64,000 nucleotides of DNA. Origin: Novosphingobium indicum. Its GTDB lineage: Bacteria > Pseudomonadota > Alphaproteobacteria > Sphingomonadales > Sphingomonadaceae. A program made the translations under genes and the position numbers. Below the pieces are notes generated by a model. It saw nothing but the letters and a program-made list of their open reading frames with translations. It searched no databases and had not been told where the DNA came from. The DNA is taken from the NCBI RefSeq assembly GCF_014645195.1, contig NZ_BMLK01000019.1:1-64000 (forward strand). Reading direction: 5' to 3'. Positions 7,871 through 17,438 of the stretch are shown one piece after another. Positions within the stretch are counted from its first letter, which is position 1, and every line of letters starts with the position of its first letter.

Positions 7871-8683
7871 TCAGACCTTCGACAGCAGGAACAGCGCTAG
7901 TGCACCGGCGACGATGCGATACCATGCGAAGGGCGCAAAGCCCGAGCGGCTGACGAAGGCCATGAACGCCTTGATCACAACCAGCGCGACGATGAAGGAA
8001 ACTACGAAACCGATGGCGATCTCGTTCCAGCCCACCGGTCCGGCACCGGCCATCAGCTTTTCACGCGCGCCCCACAATTCGAGCGTGGTCGCCCCCATCA
8101 TCGTGGGCACGGCGAGAAAGAAGCTGAACTCGGCCGCTGTGCGGCGCTCCACGCCCATGGCCAGCGCGCCCATGATCGTCGCGCCCGAGCGGCTGACGCC
8201 GGGCACCATGGCAAGACACTGCGCCACGCCGACGCCGATGCACTTGTTGAGCGGCAGTTCGGCTACGCCGGTAAGCGGGCCCTGCTTGGAAACCTTCTCG
8301 ATCACGAGAATGGCGATACCGCCGACGATCAGCGCCCAGGCGACAAGGCTCGGCTGGCCAAGCATCTGGTCGATATAGTCCTTGAGCGCGAGGCCGATCA
8401 CGGCCGACGGCAGGAAGGCCACCAGCACGTTGCGCACGAAACGGATCGAGATGGGGTTGAGTTCGAGCAGGCCGGTGCCAACCGCCCAGAAGGTGCGCCA
8501 GAACTGCACGATAACCGCCAGAATCGCGCCCAGCTGGATCACGATATTGAACGTGGACCACTGAGCGGCATCGTAGCCGAACAGTTCAGTGGCGAGAATG
8601 AGGTGCCCGGTCGAGGAGACTGGCAGGAACTCGGTAAGGCCCTCGACAATGCCGAGGAGGATCGCGGTAAAGGTAAGGTCCAT
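7871..8683 (-). CDS. uppP: Undecaprenyl-diphosphatase (BacA type)
   Basis: UppP recycles undecaprenyl pyrophosphate to the lipid carrier used for peptidoglycan and O-antigen. The 270-residue membrane protein shows both signature motifs: VEGLTEFLPVSSTGH at residues 13-27, and PGVSRSGAT in the second half. About eight hydrophobic helices are visible. It overlaps no gene and is followed after 5 bp by ppk2, so the two probably share a transcript. Overproduction of this family confers bacitracin resistance. Confidence 0.97.
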   Translation of the reverse strand: MDLTFTAILLGIVEGLTEFLPVSSTGHLILATELFGYDAAQWSTFNIVIQLGAILAVIVQFWRTFWAVGTGLLELNPISIRFVRNVLVAFLPSAVIGLALKDYIDQMLGQPSLVAWALIVGGIAILVIEKVSKQGPLTGVAELPLNKCIGVGVAQCLAMVPGVSRSGATIMGALAMGVERRTAAEFSFFLAVPTMMGATTLELWGAREKLMAGAGPVGWNEIAIGFVVSFIVALVVIKAFMAFVSRSGFAPFAWYRIVAGALALFLLSKV

Positions 8684-8780
8684 CGGCAGCAGGTCATGCC
8701 CGACGCGCTGCGCAAGTCAACCCGGCTGCTGCTGCGATGCAATATTTTTGATGTCCGCCGGCGGACTTAACGCATGTTTT

Positions 8781-8817
8781 CATGGTGAAGCGGCAATACG
8801 CTTGCCGCTTCACCATG
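8781..8817. terminator. Strong stem-loop after the M13 peptidase gene
   Basis: CATGGTGAAGCGGCAA and TTGCCGCTTCACCATG form a perfect 16-bp stem with a 5-base loop, 19 bp past the peptidase stop codon. No long U-tract follows on either strand, so it may act as a Rho-assisted terminator or 3'-end stabiliser. A second 14-bp palindrome (GTCCGCCGGCGGAC) lies at 8753-8766. Confidence 0.55.
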
Positions 8818-8835
8818 GCCAACCAGGTCAGCCGA

Positions 8836-10971
8836 TCACCAGATCCGCACACGCTGTTCGGGCGGCAGGTAGAGCTCGTCACCGGGCTTCACGTCGAAAG
8901 CCTTGTACCACTCGTCGAAGTTCCGGACGATGCCGTTGATGCGGTACTCCGGCGGCGAGTGGGGGTCGATCACCAGGTATTTGCGCGCCTGCTGTTCGCG
9001 GATCTTGCTGCGCCAGACCTGCGCCCAGGCCATGAAGAAGCGCTGGTCGCCAGTGTAGCCGTCAATCACCGGGGCTTCCTTGCCGTTCAGCGAGAGCCTG
9101 TAGGCACGATAGGCGAGACTCAGGCCACCGAGGTCTCCGATGTTCTCGCCCATGGTCAGCTTGCCGTTAACGCAGGTCGTGCCCTCGTCGAAAGGGCAGA
9201 ACTGGTCGTACTGGGCGCCCAGCTTGTCCTGCAGCTTGCGGAAGGCGGCCTTGTCGGCGGCGGTCCACCAGTTGCGCAGGTTGCCGCTACCGTCGGACTT
9301 GGAGCCCTGATCGTCGAAGCCGTGGCTCATCTCGTGGCCGATGACCGCGCCGATGGCGCCGTAGTTGACCGCGGGGTCGGCATCGATGTTGAAGAACGGC
9401 GGCTGGAGGATCGCAGCCGGGAAGACGATCTCGTTCATCGTCGAGTTGTAGTAGGCATTCACCGTCTCCGGCAGCATGCCCCACTCACTCCGATCGACTT
9501 CCTTGCCAATGCGGTTCATGTCGAAGTTCGTCTGCCATTCACCGGCGCCGACCATGTTGCCGAGCGGATCAGTGGCAGAGAAGGTCAGGCCTTCATATTC
9601 CTTGAACGTGTCCGGCGCGCCGATCTTCGGCGTGAAAGCGTCGAGCTTTTCCTTCGCCTCCTTGCGCGTGTCGGAGCCCATCCACTTCAGGTCCTTCAGG
9701 TTTTCGGCCATGGCCTCGCGCAGGTTGGCAACGAGCCTTGTCATCGCCGCCTTGCGTTCGGGCGGGTAGAACTTTTCGGCGTAGATCTTGCCGAGCAGTT
9801 CGCCGGCCTGGCTCTCGACGGCGCTGATGCCGCGCTTCCAGCGGGGGCGCTGCTCGGGCTGGCCGGACAGAGTCTTGCCGTAGAAGTCGAAGTTCGCTTC
9901 GTCGATGTCGGTGGGAAGCACCGAGGCATGGCTGCTGAGGAAGTGGGCAGCGAGATAGGCCTGCCATGTGGAAACCGGCACCGTGTCGAGCATCTTCGCC
10001 AGCGCCGGCATGCCGCCGCCAAACAGCGCTCCGGCCTGCGCCGCGTCGATGCCGGCTTCCTTCAGCTCTTCCGGCGTCGGCGGCATTTCGCCGACGATCA
10101 CATAGCTCGCCTTTTCAGCGCCGACCGTGTCGAGGAAGGTCTTCAGCAGGCCGGGGGCGCCGAGGTCTTCGAACTCCGAAACCGAGAGCTTGTTGTAGGT
10201 CAGGTCGCGGTTGCGCGCGCCGGCACGATCCCAGTCCGCCTGCGCGATCTGCGTTTCCAGCGAAAGCACGGCCTTGGCCGCCGCATCGGGATCGGCATAG
10301 CCCGCCTTGCCCAGCAGGAACGACAGGTACGAGACGTATTTCGCGCGGATTTCCTTCGAGCGCTCATCCTGCTTCAGGTAATAATCGCGATCGGGCAGAC
10401 CGAGGCCACCGATATTGGCGCGCAGCGCGTAGATGTCGCTCTTCTTGGGATCGGCGTCGACCCAGAGGCTCACCGGCGAGATATATCCCGGCTTGCCGAA
10501 CAGGCGCACGATGTCGGTCGGCGTCTTGGCCGCGAAGATACTGGACAGGTAAGGCTGCGCGGGTGCCAGCCCGGCCTTGTCTATGGCATCCGTATCCATG
10601 AACGCATTGTAGGCTGCGGCCACGCGCGCCGCGTCAGTGCCCGGCGCAGGATTGGACGCGACCAGATCGTCCATGATCGCATGCAAGCGCTGCTGCGACA
10701 GTTCGTTGAGTTCGATGAACGAGCCCCAGCGCGTGCGGTCCGCAGGGAGTTCGACCGAGGCCTTCCACTTGCCGTTCACGAATTCGTCGAAATCGTTGCC
10801 CGGCTTTACACTGGTGTCCATCCACTTCGTCTGGATGCCGAAATCACCCCAGTCGGTCGACAGTTCGGGGGTGTTGGTTTCATCTGCCAGCGCAGGCGCG
10901 GCGGAGAGCGAAAGGACAATGGCGGAAACGCTGGCCGATACGGCAAGCGCGCCTCCGAGGAACTTGTTCAT
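8836..10971 (-). CDS. M13 family zinc metallopeptidase (neprilysin/PepO-like)
   Basis: The 711-residue exported peptidase has a signal peptide (residues 1-30, cleavage near ALA-DE) followed by the two M13 domains. The zinc site HEMSH is at residues 546-550 and is followed by GFDDQG. The third ligand lies in GENIGDLGGL, and the substrate-binding NAYY motif (VNAYYNS) is present upstream. The C-terminal PPEQRVRIW is a lightly altered form of the usual CxVW ending. These enzymes cleave oligopeptides in the periplasm. The start at 10971 has GAGGGG six bases ahead. Gene is monocistronic. Confidence 0.95.
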   Translation of the reverse strand: MNKFLGGALAVSASVSAIVLSLSAAPALADETNTPELSTDWGDFGIQTKWMDTSVKPGNDFDEFVNGKWKASVELPADRTRWGSFIELNELSQQRLHAIMDDLVASNPAPGTDAARVAAAYNAFMDTDAIDKAGLAPAQPYLSSIFAAKTPTDIVRLFGKPGYISPVSLWVDADPKKSDIYALRANIGGLGLPDRDYYLKQDERSKEIRAKYVSYLSFLLGKAGYADPDAAAKAVLSLETQIAQADWDRAGARNRDLTYNKLSVSEFEDLGAPGLLKTFLDTVGAEKASYVIVGEMPPTPEELKEAGIDAAQAGALFGGGMPALAKMLDTVPVSTWQAYLAAHFLSSHASVLPTDIDEANFDFYGKTLSGQPEQRPRWKRGISAVESQAGELLGKIYAEKFYPPERKAAMTRLVANLREAMAENLKDLKWMGSDTRKEAKEKLDAFTPKIGAPDTFKEYEGLTFSATDPLGNMVGAGEWQTNFDMNRIGKEVDRSEWGMLPETVNAYYNSTMNEIVFPAAILQPPFFNIDADPAVNYGAIGAVIGHEMSHGFDDQGSKSDGSGNLRNWWTAADKAAFRKLQDKLGAQYDQFCPFDEGTTCVNGKLTMGENIGDLGGLSLAYRAYRLSLNGKEAPVIDGYTGDQRFFMAWAQVWRSKIREQQARKYLVIDPHSPPEYRINGIVRNFDEWYKAFDVKPGDELYLPPEQRVRIW

Positions 10972-11076
10972 GAGCGACCCCTCTTTCGGGATTGAAAGCA
11001 AAAGTACCGGCCCGGAAACCGATCACAATCACGAAATATAATTGCCGGCGCGCGCAACGCCAGTCCCTAAATGTCG

Positions 11077-12909
11077 TTAGCCGAGGGGAATCAGCCCTTC
11101 GTCGAACTGCAGGGAGGCCAGACGCGCATAAAGGCCGCCGGCTGCCGTCAGGCTGTCATGCGTGCCATCCTCGACGATCCGGCCATTTTCCATGACGACG
11201 ATGCGGTCCGCCTTGCGCACTGTCGCCAGTCGGTGGGCGATCACCAGCGTCGTGCGATGCGCCATCAGATGTTCGAGCGCGTTCTGGACCAGCCTCTCGC
11301 TTTCGGCGTCGAGCGCGCTGGTCGCCTCGTCGAGCAGCAGGATAGGCGCATCGCGCAGCAGCGCGCGGGCAATGGCAATGCGCTGGCGCTGACCACCCGA
11401 CAGGCGCGCGCCGTCTTCACCCAGGAAAGTATCCAGCCCCTCGGGCAGGTCGCGCAGGAACTGTTCGGCATTGGCCGCTCGTGCCGCTTCCCAAATCGCT
11501 TCGTCGTCGGCTTGCCAGTTGCCGTAGCGCAGGTTGTCCCGCGCGCTGGCGGCAAAGAGCACGCCTTCCTGCGGGACGAGGGCGATACGCTTGCGGACGG
11601 CTTCGGGATCGGCGGAAGTCAGCGGCACGCCATCGACCTTGATGACGCCGCTTTGCGGATCGTAGAAGCGCTCTGCGAGCTGGAACAGCGTCGACTTGCC
11701 CGCGCCCGACGGACCGACGATTGCCACCGTCTCGCCCGGCTCTACTGTGAGGCTGAACGCGTCAAGCGCGGCGGCATCGGGCCGCGAGGGATAGCGGAAG
11801 GTCACACGCTCGAAAGCGAGCTTGCCGCGCGCTGGTTCGGGCAGCGCCTGCGGGCGCGCAGGCGGCGAAATCAGCGGCCGCTCGTTCAGCAGCTCGGCCA
11901 GGCGGCTCGCCGCGCCGGCGCCGCGCACCAGATCGCCATAGACTTCAGACAGCGAACTGAATGCCCCGGCCACGAGGCCCCCGGTAATGACGAATGCGGC
12001 AATGGTCCCGCCCGTGATCGTGCCTTCGGCCACACCAACGGCACCGCGCCACATCAGCAGCGTGATCGACCCGAAGATCAGCACCATGATGACGGCGGTC
12101 ATGATCGCCCGGATCGTGATACGCCGCTTGGCCGTCTCGAACGTCCGCTCGACGCCGCCACTGAAGCGCTCGTATTCGCGCTTTTCCTGATTGAACGCCT
12201 GCACCACCCGCAACGCGCCGAGGACTTCGGTGGTCATCGCACCAATATCGGCGATCCGGTCCTGACTACTCCGCGATACCGAACGCAGGCGCCGGCTGAA
12301 CAGGATGATCGGCGGCAGCACGATGACAATCGTTCCCAGCAACCCGGCTGTCAGCCAGGGTGCCAGAATCAGGAGGTAGATGGTCCCGCCAACCGCCATG
12401 ATCGCATTGCGAAGGGCCACGGAAACGCTCGTGCCCACGATCTGCTCGATGACTGCGGTGTCCGCAGTCATTCGCGAGGAGATTTCCTTGGGGCTGTTCG
12501 ACTCGAAAAAGCTCGGAGAAAGGGTCAACAGATGGCGCTGCACCTGCAGACGAATGTCGGCAACGATGCGTTCGCCCAGCCAGGAGACCGTATAGAAGCG
12601 TATGGCCGTTCCGATTGCCAGAACGAAGACGATCGCAATCAGGATCAGGAACCATTTGCCGATCGCGGACGGATCCGCACCCTGTGCAAAGCCCCGATCC
12701 ACGATCCGGCGGAAACCCCAGGGAATGGCAAGGGTCGAAGTGGCCGTGACGACCAGCGCGCATAACGCGACAAGCGCCCGGCTCGGGTAGTTGAACAACT
12801 GCCCCCACACGAGACGCAGAGGGCCCAGGCTCCTGCGGCGCGGCGCAGGAGCCTCGTTACCGGTGGCTTCGCTCGATGACGGTGCGGCCGTACCCGAATT
12901 GGCGTCCAT
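11077..12909 (-). CDS. ABC transporter, fused permease and ATPase (MsbA-like)
   Basis: The 610-residue half-transporter has an N-terminal six-helix exporter domain (about residues 30-330) and a C-terminal ATPase: Walker A GPSGAGKST, Q-loop LVPQEGVLFAAS, signature LSGGQRQRIAIARA and Walker B ILLLDEATSALD. It resembles lipid/multidrug exporters of the MsbA/LmrA group and probably works as a homodimer in the inner membrane. No substrate clue is present; its divergent neighbour encodes a PHA depolymerase. It is distant from the lasso locus, so it is not an obvious lasso exporter. Confidence 0.92.
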   Translation of the reverse strand: MDANSGTAAPSSSEATGNEAPAPRRRSLGPLRLVWGQLFNYPSRALVALCALVVTATSTLAIPWGFRRIVDRGFAQGADPSAIGKWFLILIAIVFVLAIGTAIRFYTVSWLGERIVADIRLQVQRHLLTLSPSFFESNSPKEISSRMTADTAVIEQIVGTSVSVALRNAIMAVGGTIYLLILAPWLTAGLLGTIVIVLPPIILFSRRLRSVSRSSQDRIADIGAMTTEVLGALRVVQAFNQEKREYERFSGGVERTFETAKRRITIRAIMTAVIMVLIFGSITLLMWRGAVGVAEGTITGGTIAAFVITGGLVAGAFSSLSEVYGDLVRGAGAASRLAELLNERPLISPPARPQALPEPARGKLAFERVTFRYPSRPDAAALDAFSLTVEPGETVAIVGPSGAGKSTLFQLAERFYDPQSGVIKVDGVPLTSADPEAVRKRIALVPQEGVLFAASARDNLRYGNWQADDEAIWEAARAANAEQFLRDLPEGLDTFLGEDGARLSGGQRQRIAIARALLRDAPILLLDEATSALDAESERLVQNALEHLMAHRTTLVIAHRLATVRKADRIVVMENGRIVEDGTHDSLTAAGGLYARLASLQFDEGLIPLG

Positions 12910-13103
12910 GCGCGGCCCTTACAGCCTCGAACCGCCAAGGGAAAGGGTTGCCCGGAAAACCGTCACAACTCGCGCCGATGCCCCGATCCGGTCTGTCAAC
13001 TGGCCGGATTATTCGGAAATGCCGCATTGCACAAAAGGTGGGCAGAGCCCAAATTATGGCATATTCCGATTACAGGGCCGCCCGTTCGGCCAGGAGACGT
13101 ATC

Positions 13104-14348
13104 TTGCTTTACAATGCTTATGAGTTGCAGCGCACCATGCTGAATGGCGCCGCAGCATGGGCCTCGGTCGGCGCGGAAATGCTGACAAACCCCGCCATGC
13201 CAATGGGTTATTTCGGATTTGGACCTATCATGGCCTCGGCCCTGGATGTCTTCGCCCATGCCACGATGGCGCGCGGCAAGCCCGATTTCGACATCGAGGA
13301 AATCGAGATCGACGGCAAGAAGCACAGCGTTACCGAATCGATCATCCTGCATCGTCCCTTCGGCAACCTGGTGCGTTTCGACCATGACGGTCTGCCTGCC
13401 AATGCGCCCAAGCTGCTGATCGTGGCCCCCATGAGCGGCCACTTCGCGACGCTGCTGCGCGGCACGGTTACGCGCATGCTTCAGTCGTGCGAGGTCTACA
13501 TCACCGACTGGGCCGATGCTAAGATCGTGCCGACCGCCTCGGGCCGTTTCGATCTCGACGACTACATCGACTATCTTATCGACTTCCTGCGGCACATCGG
13601 CCCGGGCACGCACATGCTCGCGGTCTGCCAGCCTTCGGTTCCCGCCTTTGCCGCAGCCGCCGTGATGGGCAAGCACGAGGATCCGTGCCGTCCCGCCACG
13701 CTGACGATGATGGGCGGCCCGATCGACACGCGCGAGGCACCGACCAGCGTGAACGACGTGGCCATGAACCAGCCGTTGTCCTGGTTCGAAAACAACGTCA
13801 TCGCCACCGTGCCGCTCACTTATCCCGGCGCCGGGCGCCGGGTCTATCCGGGCTTCCTGCAGCTTGCCGGCTTCATGGCGATGAACCTCGGCAACCACAT
13901 GATCAGCCACTACGGCATGTTCAAGCACCTCGTCGAAGGCGACGAGGACGGTGCGGCAGCGACCAAGGCGTTCTACGACGAGTATCGCTCGGTCTGCGAC
14001 CTGACTGCCGAATTCTATCTCCAGACGGTCGAGCATGTCTTCCAGCGCCACTCGCTTCCCAAGGGCGAATTCGTCCACCGCGGCGAAGTGATCGACCTTG
14101 CCGGCATCCGCGACACGGCCCTGCTCGCCGTCGAGGGTGAAAAGGACGACATCTCGGGCATCGGCCAAACCAGGGCGGCCCTGCATCTCGCCCCCAAGCT
14201 GCCTGACGAGCAGAAGAAGTACTTCCTGGCCGAAGGCGTCGGTCACTACGGCATTTTCAACGGCAGCAAGTGGCGCAATCTGATTGCACCGGTGCTCGAG
14301 GACTGGATCCGACGGCACCAGAAAAAACCCCTGAAAATCGTCGCCTGA
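13104..14348 (+). CDS. phaZ: Intracellular polyhydroxyalkanoate depolymerase
   Basis: This 414-residue enzyme mobilises stored PHA from granules. It has the intracellular-depolymerase fold with nucleophile Cys175 in AVCQPSVPA, then MMGGPIDTR and the C-terminal GVGHYGIF carrying the catalytic His. I chose the TTG at 13104 because AGGAGA sits six bases ahead and the product then begins with the family pattern LYNAYELQRTMLNGA; the reading frame extends upstream without conservation. PHA synthase and phasin are 28 kb away in this window, so the PHA genes are dispersed. Confidence 0.93.
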   Translation: MLYNAYELQRTMLNGAAAWASVGAEMLTNPAMPMGYFGFGPIMASALDVFAHATMARGKPDFDIEEIEIDGKKHSVTESIILHRPFGNLVRFDHDGLPANAPKLLIVAPMSGHFATLLRGTVTRMLQSCEVYITDWADAKIVPTASGRFDLDDYIDYLIDFLRHIGPGTHMLAVCQPSVPAFAAAAVMGKHEDPCRPATLTMMGGPIDTREAPTSVNDVAMNQPLSWFENNVIATVPLTYPGAGRRVYPGFLQLAGFMAMNLGNHMISHYGMFKHLVEGDEDGAAATKAFYDEYRSVCDLTAEFYLQTVEHVFQRHSLPKGEFVHRGEVIDLAGIRDTALLAVEGEKDDISGIGQTRAALHLAPKLPDEQKKYFLAEGVGHYGIFNGSKWRNLIAPVLEDWIRRHQKKPLKIVA

Positions 14349-14365
14349 TCTGCGCCAATACGACA

Positions 14366-14396
14366 CCGGCCTGCGACCGTCTTCGGTCGGGGCCGG
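14366..14396 (+). terminator. Stem-loop terminator after phaZ
   Basis: CGACCG and CGGTCG enclose a TCTT loop, extended by an outer CCGGCC/GGCCGG pair. It begins 18 bp past the phaZ stop. No U-tract follows. Confidence 0.55.
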
Positions 14397-14433
14397 CTGG
14401 CGTGCCATCTCGGCTTGTGGTATTTCCACCCGC

Positions 14434-15081
14434 ATGGATCGCGCGTTTGCACGCAGAACAGTTCTCAAGGGTGGATTGGCAGCAGGCCTTGGCCTGACGC
14501 TCCCAGTTCGCGCGCTGGCGCAAGATGCCGTAGCGACCGGTGCATCGGCCTCTCCGCTGACGCCTTACGAACGGCGCGTCCTCGATGTCGCAGCCGCGCA
14601 GGTGCAGCGAGTGGGGGACAAGGTCTGGCGTTCGGATCTGGTCGGTATCGCCGACTTTGCCCAGCCCTCATGGAAGCCCCGGCTGCACTTCGCCAATCTT
14701 GAGGCGGGCACGGTCCGCTCCTTCCTGCTGGCGCACGGCAAGGGCTCCGATCCGCAGCACAGCGGCTGGCTGCAGTCATTCTCCAAAGTCCCCGGCTCCG
14801 AGGCGACCTCGCGCGGTGCCTATCTCACCTGCGAGTGGTACAAGGGCAAGTACGGCACCTCCATTCGCCTCGTGGGACTGGACTCCGACAATTCCACCGC
14901 GCTCGAACGCGCGATCGTGATGCACCCTGCGTGGTACGTCGATCAGGCGATGATCGAAAAATGGGGCAAGCTCGGCCGTAGCGAAGGCTGCTTCGCCATG
15001 AGCAACGAGAGCTTCAACGAGGCGCTCTGGCACTTGTCCGGCGGCCGGCTGCTCTTCGCCGACCGCATCGGCGAGGCCTGA
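14434..15081 (+). CDS. Exported L,D-transpeptidase-catalytic-domain protein (YkuD_2 type)
   Basis: The 215-residue protein has an ARRTVLKGG segment at residues 6-14 followed by a hydrophobic stretch, a possible Tat signal. The catalytic domain shows MHPAWYV (His164) and GRSEGCFAMS (Cys186), the YkuD_2-type cysteine motif of murein L,D-transpeptidase-like proteins. It should act on peptidoglycan peptides in the periplasm. About 85 bp separate it from phaZ, with a terminator between, so it has its own promoter. Confidence 0.85.
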   Translation: MDRAFARRTVLKGGLAAGLGLTLPVRALAQDAVATGASASPLTPYERRVLDVAAAQVQRVGDKVWRSDLVGIADFAQPSWKPRLHFANLEAGTVRSFLLAHGKGSDPQHSGWLQSFSKVPGSEATSRGAYLTCEWYKGKYGTSIRLVGLDSDNSTALERAIVMHPAWYVDQAMIEKWGKLGRSEGCFAMSNESFNEALWHLSGGRLLFADRIGEA

Positions 15082-15146
15082 TCGCAGCGCTTCGCCCTGC
15101 CCGCACGGGCATCGACACTCATGCAACGCAGTGTTACCAAACTGCC

Positions 15147-15749
15147 ATGGAGGGCACCCTGACATCGCCAAAGCGCGCCATGCCGACCGACGCGCGCCAG
15201 ATCCGGTCGCGCAAGGCCTTGAATTCGGCCTTGCTCGCGCTGCTGGAAGAACGGTCGTTCGACCAGCTCACCATTCGCGAAATCACCGCGCGGGCCGGCA
15301 CCGGCTATGCCACCTTCTTCCGGCACTATCCCGACAAGGAAGCGCTGCTCAGCGACATCGCCACCGACGAGATCGGCAACCTTTTAGCGATGACAGTCCC
15401 GGTACTCTACGAATCCAACAGCTATGAATCGACGCTGGCGCTGTGCCGTTACGTCGCCGAACATTCGCGGCTGTGGTCGGCGCTGCTGACCGGCGGCGCC
15501 GCCGCCATCGTGCGCGTGGAGTTCATCCGCCAGGCCCGCGCGCTGGTGGAGGAAGCCCGCACGACGCCGGAGTGGCTCCCCTCCGATCTGGGTGTGGTCC
15601 ACGGAACCGGCTCGACCTTCGACATTCTCGCCTGGTGGCTGGGGCAGGAAAACGACCTCGACGCAAAGGACGTGGCAACCATCCTGCACCGTCTGGTCAT
15701 CGCCCCGCTCATCGGCGACAAGGTTGAAAAGCGCGCGCCTGCACAATAG
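15147..15749 (+). CDS. TetR/AcrR family transcriptional regulator
   Basis: The 200-residue protein has an N-terminal helix-turn-helix (LTIREITARAGTGYATFFRHYPDKEALL at about 45-72) and an unrelated helical ligand-binding domain. A second ATG at 15180 would remove eleven residues and is a plausible alternative start. No divergent gene shares its promoter. It could control the XdhC/MocA-like genes 75 bp downstream, but this is only positional inference. Confidence 0.88.
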   Translation: MEGTLTSPKRAMPTDARQIRSRKALNSALLALLEERSFDQLTIREITARAGTGYATFFRHYPDKEALLSDIATDEIGNLLAMTVPVLYESNSYESTLALCRYVAEHSRLWSALLTGGAAAIVRVEFIRQARALVEEARTTPEWLPSDLGVVHGTGSTFDILAWWLGQENDLDAKDVATILHRLVIAPLIGDKVEKRAPAQ

Positions 15750-15822
15750 TCACGAAACACCCTGTATCATTGATAAGACTGGAAAGCCTCACGATGCGGT
15801 CGCGGCATTCGGGTGAAAGCCT

Positions 15823-16812
15823 GTGAGCGGAGAAATCGAAAACGGCGACTGGCCGACCTTCGGCTGGGTCGACGACATCCGTCCGGCGCTGGCCGAGGCC
15901 GTCGCGAACGGGAAACCCGCCGCGTTCGCCACGCTCTACCGTGTCGAAGGCAGTGCCCCGCGCGGTCCCGGCGCGCAGATGCTGTTCACGCTTCGTGACG
16001 ATGGCGACGTAAGGGCAACGGGCTACTTCTCCGGAGACTGCATCGAAGGCGATGTTGCCCATCACGCCGCGCAGGTCGTTGCCGACGGGGAACCGCGCCG
16101 GTTGCACTACGGCCTGGGCAGTCCGTGGATCGACATCCGCCTGCGCTGCGGCGGCGCGCTCTACATTCTTCTCGAGCGCGTAGAATCCGATGATGCGGCA
16201 GTCGCGGAGCTGCTGCGCCATGCCCGCGAACGGCGCCCCTGCATCTGGGAAAGCGATGGCAAGACGCGCGCGGTTCGCGATGCTTCAGGGCCGCTGCTGA
16301 CGTACTCGGAAGACCCTCTCCAGATTGCCCGGCGCTACGATCCGCCGCGCCGCCTCATCGTCTCGGGCGGCGACCCCGGCGCATTGGCCGCTGCCCAACT
16401 CGGCGCGCTGGGTCAGTTCGAGACCATTCTGGTCCGCCCGCAAGGCCCCCAGGCCCCGCCGCCCTTTGCCGTCGCGCAGTATCTGCGGTCCGCCCCCGCT
16501 TCTGCGCTGCAGGACCTCGGCGTCGACCGCTGGACCGGCTACCTCGGCGCCACGCACGAAGACGAACACGATCTCGGCGGCTGCCTCACAGCGCTTCGCG
16601 GCGGCGCGGGCTATGTCGGGATGATCGGTGCCAAGTCGCGCGCTCAGGGTCGCCTGAAAGCACTGGAAGCACTCGGCGCGACCAAGGAAGAGCTTGACCG
16701 CCTGCACCTGTCCCCGGGCATTCCCGGCCTCGGCAAGTCACCCTGGGAAGTCGCCACCGGCATCGTCGCCGAGATCATGCAGGCGCTCAATCCGGCGCAC
16801 GAACGGGCATGA
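15823..16812 (+). CDS. XdhC/CoxI family protein
   Basis: The 329-residue protein has an N-terminal XdhC_CoxI domain (PAAFATLYRVEGSAPRGPGAQML) and a C-terminal Rossmann-like domain ending YVGMIGAKSR...LHLSPGIPGLGKSPWEVATGIVAEIM, diagnostic of XdhC. XdhC proteins deliver sulfurated molybdenum cofactor to xanthine dehydrogenase-type enzymes. It starts at a GTG and overlaps the next gene by four bases (ATGA), so the two are translationally coupled. The molybdenum hydroxylase it should serve is not in the window, apart from the orphan [2Fe-2S] subunit at 31126-31710. Confidence 0.9.
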   Translation: MSGEIENGDWPTFGWVDDIRPALAEAVANGKPAAFATLYRVEGSAPRGPGAQMLFTLRDDGDVRATGYFSGDCIEGDVAHHAAQVVADGEPRRLHYGLGSPWIDIRLRCGGALYILLERVESDDAAVAELLRHARERRPCIWESDGKTRAVRDASGPLLTYSEDPLQIARRYDPPRRLIVSGGDPGALAAAQLGALGQFETILVRPQGPQAPPPFAVAQYLRSAPASALQDLGVDRWTGYLGATHEDEHDLGGCLTALRGGAGYVGMIGAKSRAQGRLKALEALGATKEELDRLHLSPGIPGLGKSPWEVATGIVAEIMQALNPAHERA

Positions 16813-17390
16813 GCCATGTCGCGGTGGTACTGGCGGCAGGCCATGCCACGCGCTTCGGCAGTGACAAGCTCAGCGCCACCCTCCACGGTGAACCGCTGCT
16901 GTTCCACGCCATCCGCGCCGCCCGAGCCGCGCCCGTGGAGCGTGTGATCGTCGTCGCTCGCCCCGGCCTCGACACTGGCACGTGGACGGGCGAGCCCACG
17001 GTCGAGATCCTGCGTATTAACAGCGATGCAATGTCCGATTCGCTGAAAGCCGGGATAGCCGCAGCGGCGGATGCCGACGGGGCCTTCATCTTCCTGGGCG
17101 ACATGCCGTGCGTTCCGCATGCAGAGGCAGCCCGGCTCGCGGCAGTGATCGGTCCCGCCTATGCCGCCATGCCCCGGCACGACGGGCGCCCCGGACACCC
17201 TGTCCTGCTCTCTTCCGCCGCCTTTCCGGACATCGCTGACCTTAGCGGCGACCAAGGCGCCGGGCGCCTTCTGCGCACGCGCGATGATGTAGTATTTGAC
17301 GACTGTACAGATCCGGCCATACATTTCGACGTGGACCGTCCCGAAGACCTCGGGTGGCTGGCGAGCAGGGACCGGGCCGACAAGAACTGA
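16809..17390 (+). CDS. MocA/MobA-like nucleotidyltransferase
   Basis: The 193-residue protein belongs to the NTP-transferase family that attaches CMP or GMP to molybdopterin. The nucleotide loop VVLAAGHATRFGSDKL is at residues 5-20, and the metal-binding FLGDMPCV and GRPGHPVLL follow. Coupling to XdhC suggests the MocA role, making MCD for the xanthine-oxidase group of enzymes, rather than the MobA role, which is filled by a separate gene at 46954-47478. Substrate assignment is inferred from context. Confidence 0.85.
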   Translation: MSHVAVVLAAGHATRFGSDKLSATLHGEPLLFHAIRAARAAPVERVIVVARPGLDTGTWTGEPTVEILRINSDAMSDSLKAGIAAAADADGAFIFLGDMPCVPHAEAARLAAVIGPAYAAMPRHDGRPGHPVLLSSAAFPDIADLSGDQGAGRLLRTRDDVVFDDCTDPAIHFDVDRPEDLGWLASRDRADKN

Positions 17391-17438
17391 AACGCCGCGC
17401 GCCAGGGACCTCGCGGCCAAACGCTTGGGAGAGCGTCC

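Noticed and set aside
8782-10995. Very long plus-strand frame opposite the M13 peptidase gene
   Set aside because: It is the antisense shadow of a well-conserved peptidase gene and has arginine/valine-rich composition without any domain.
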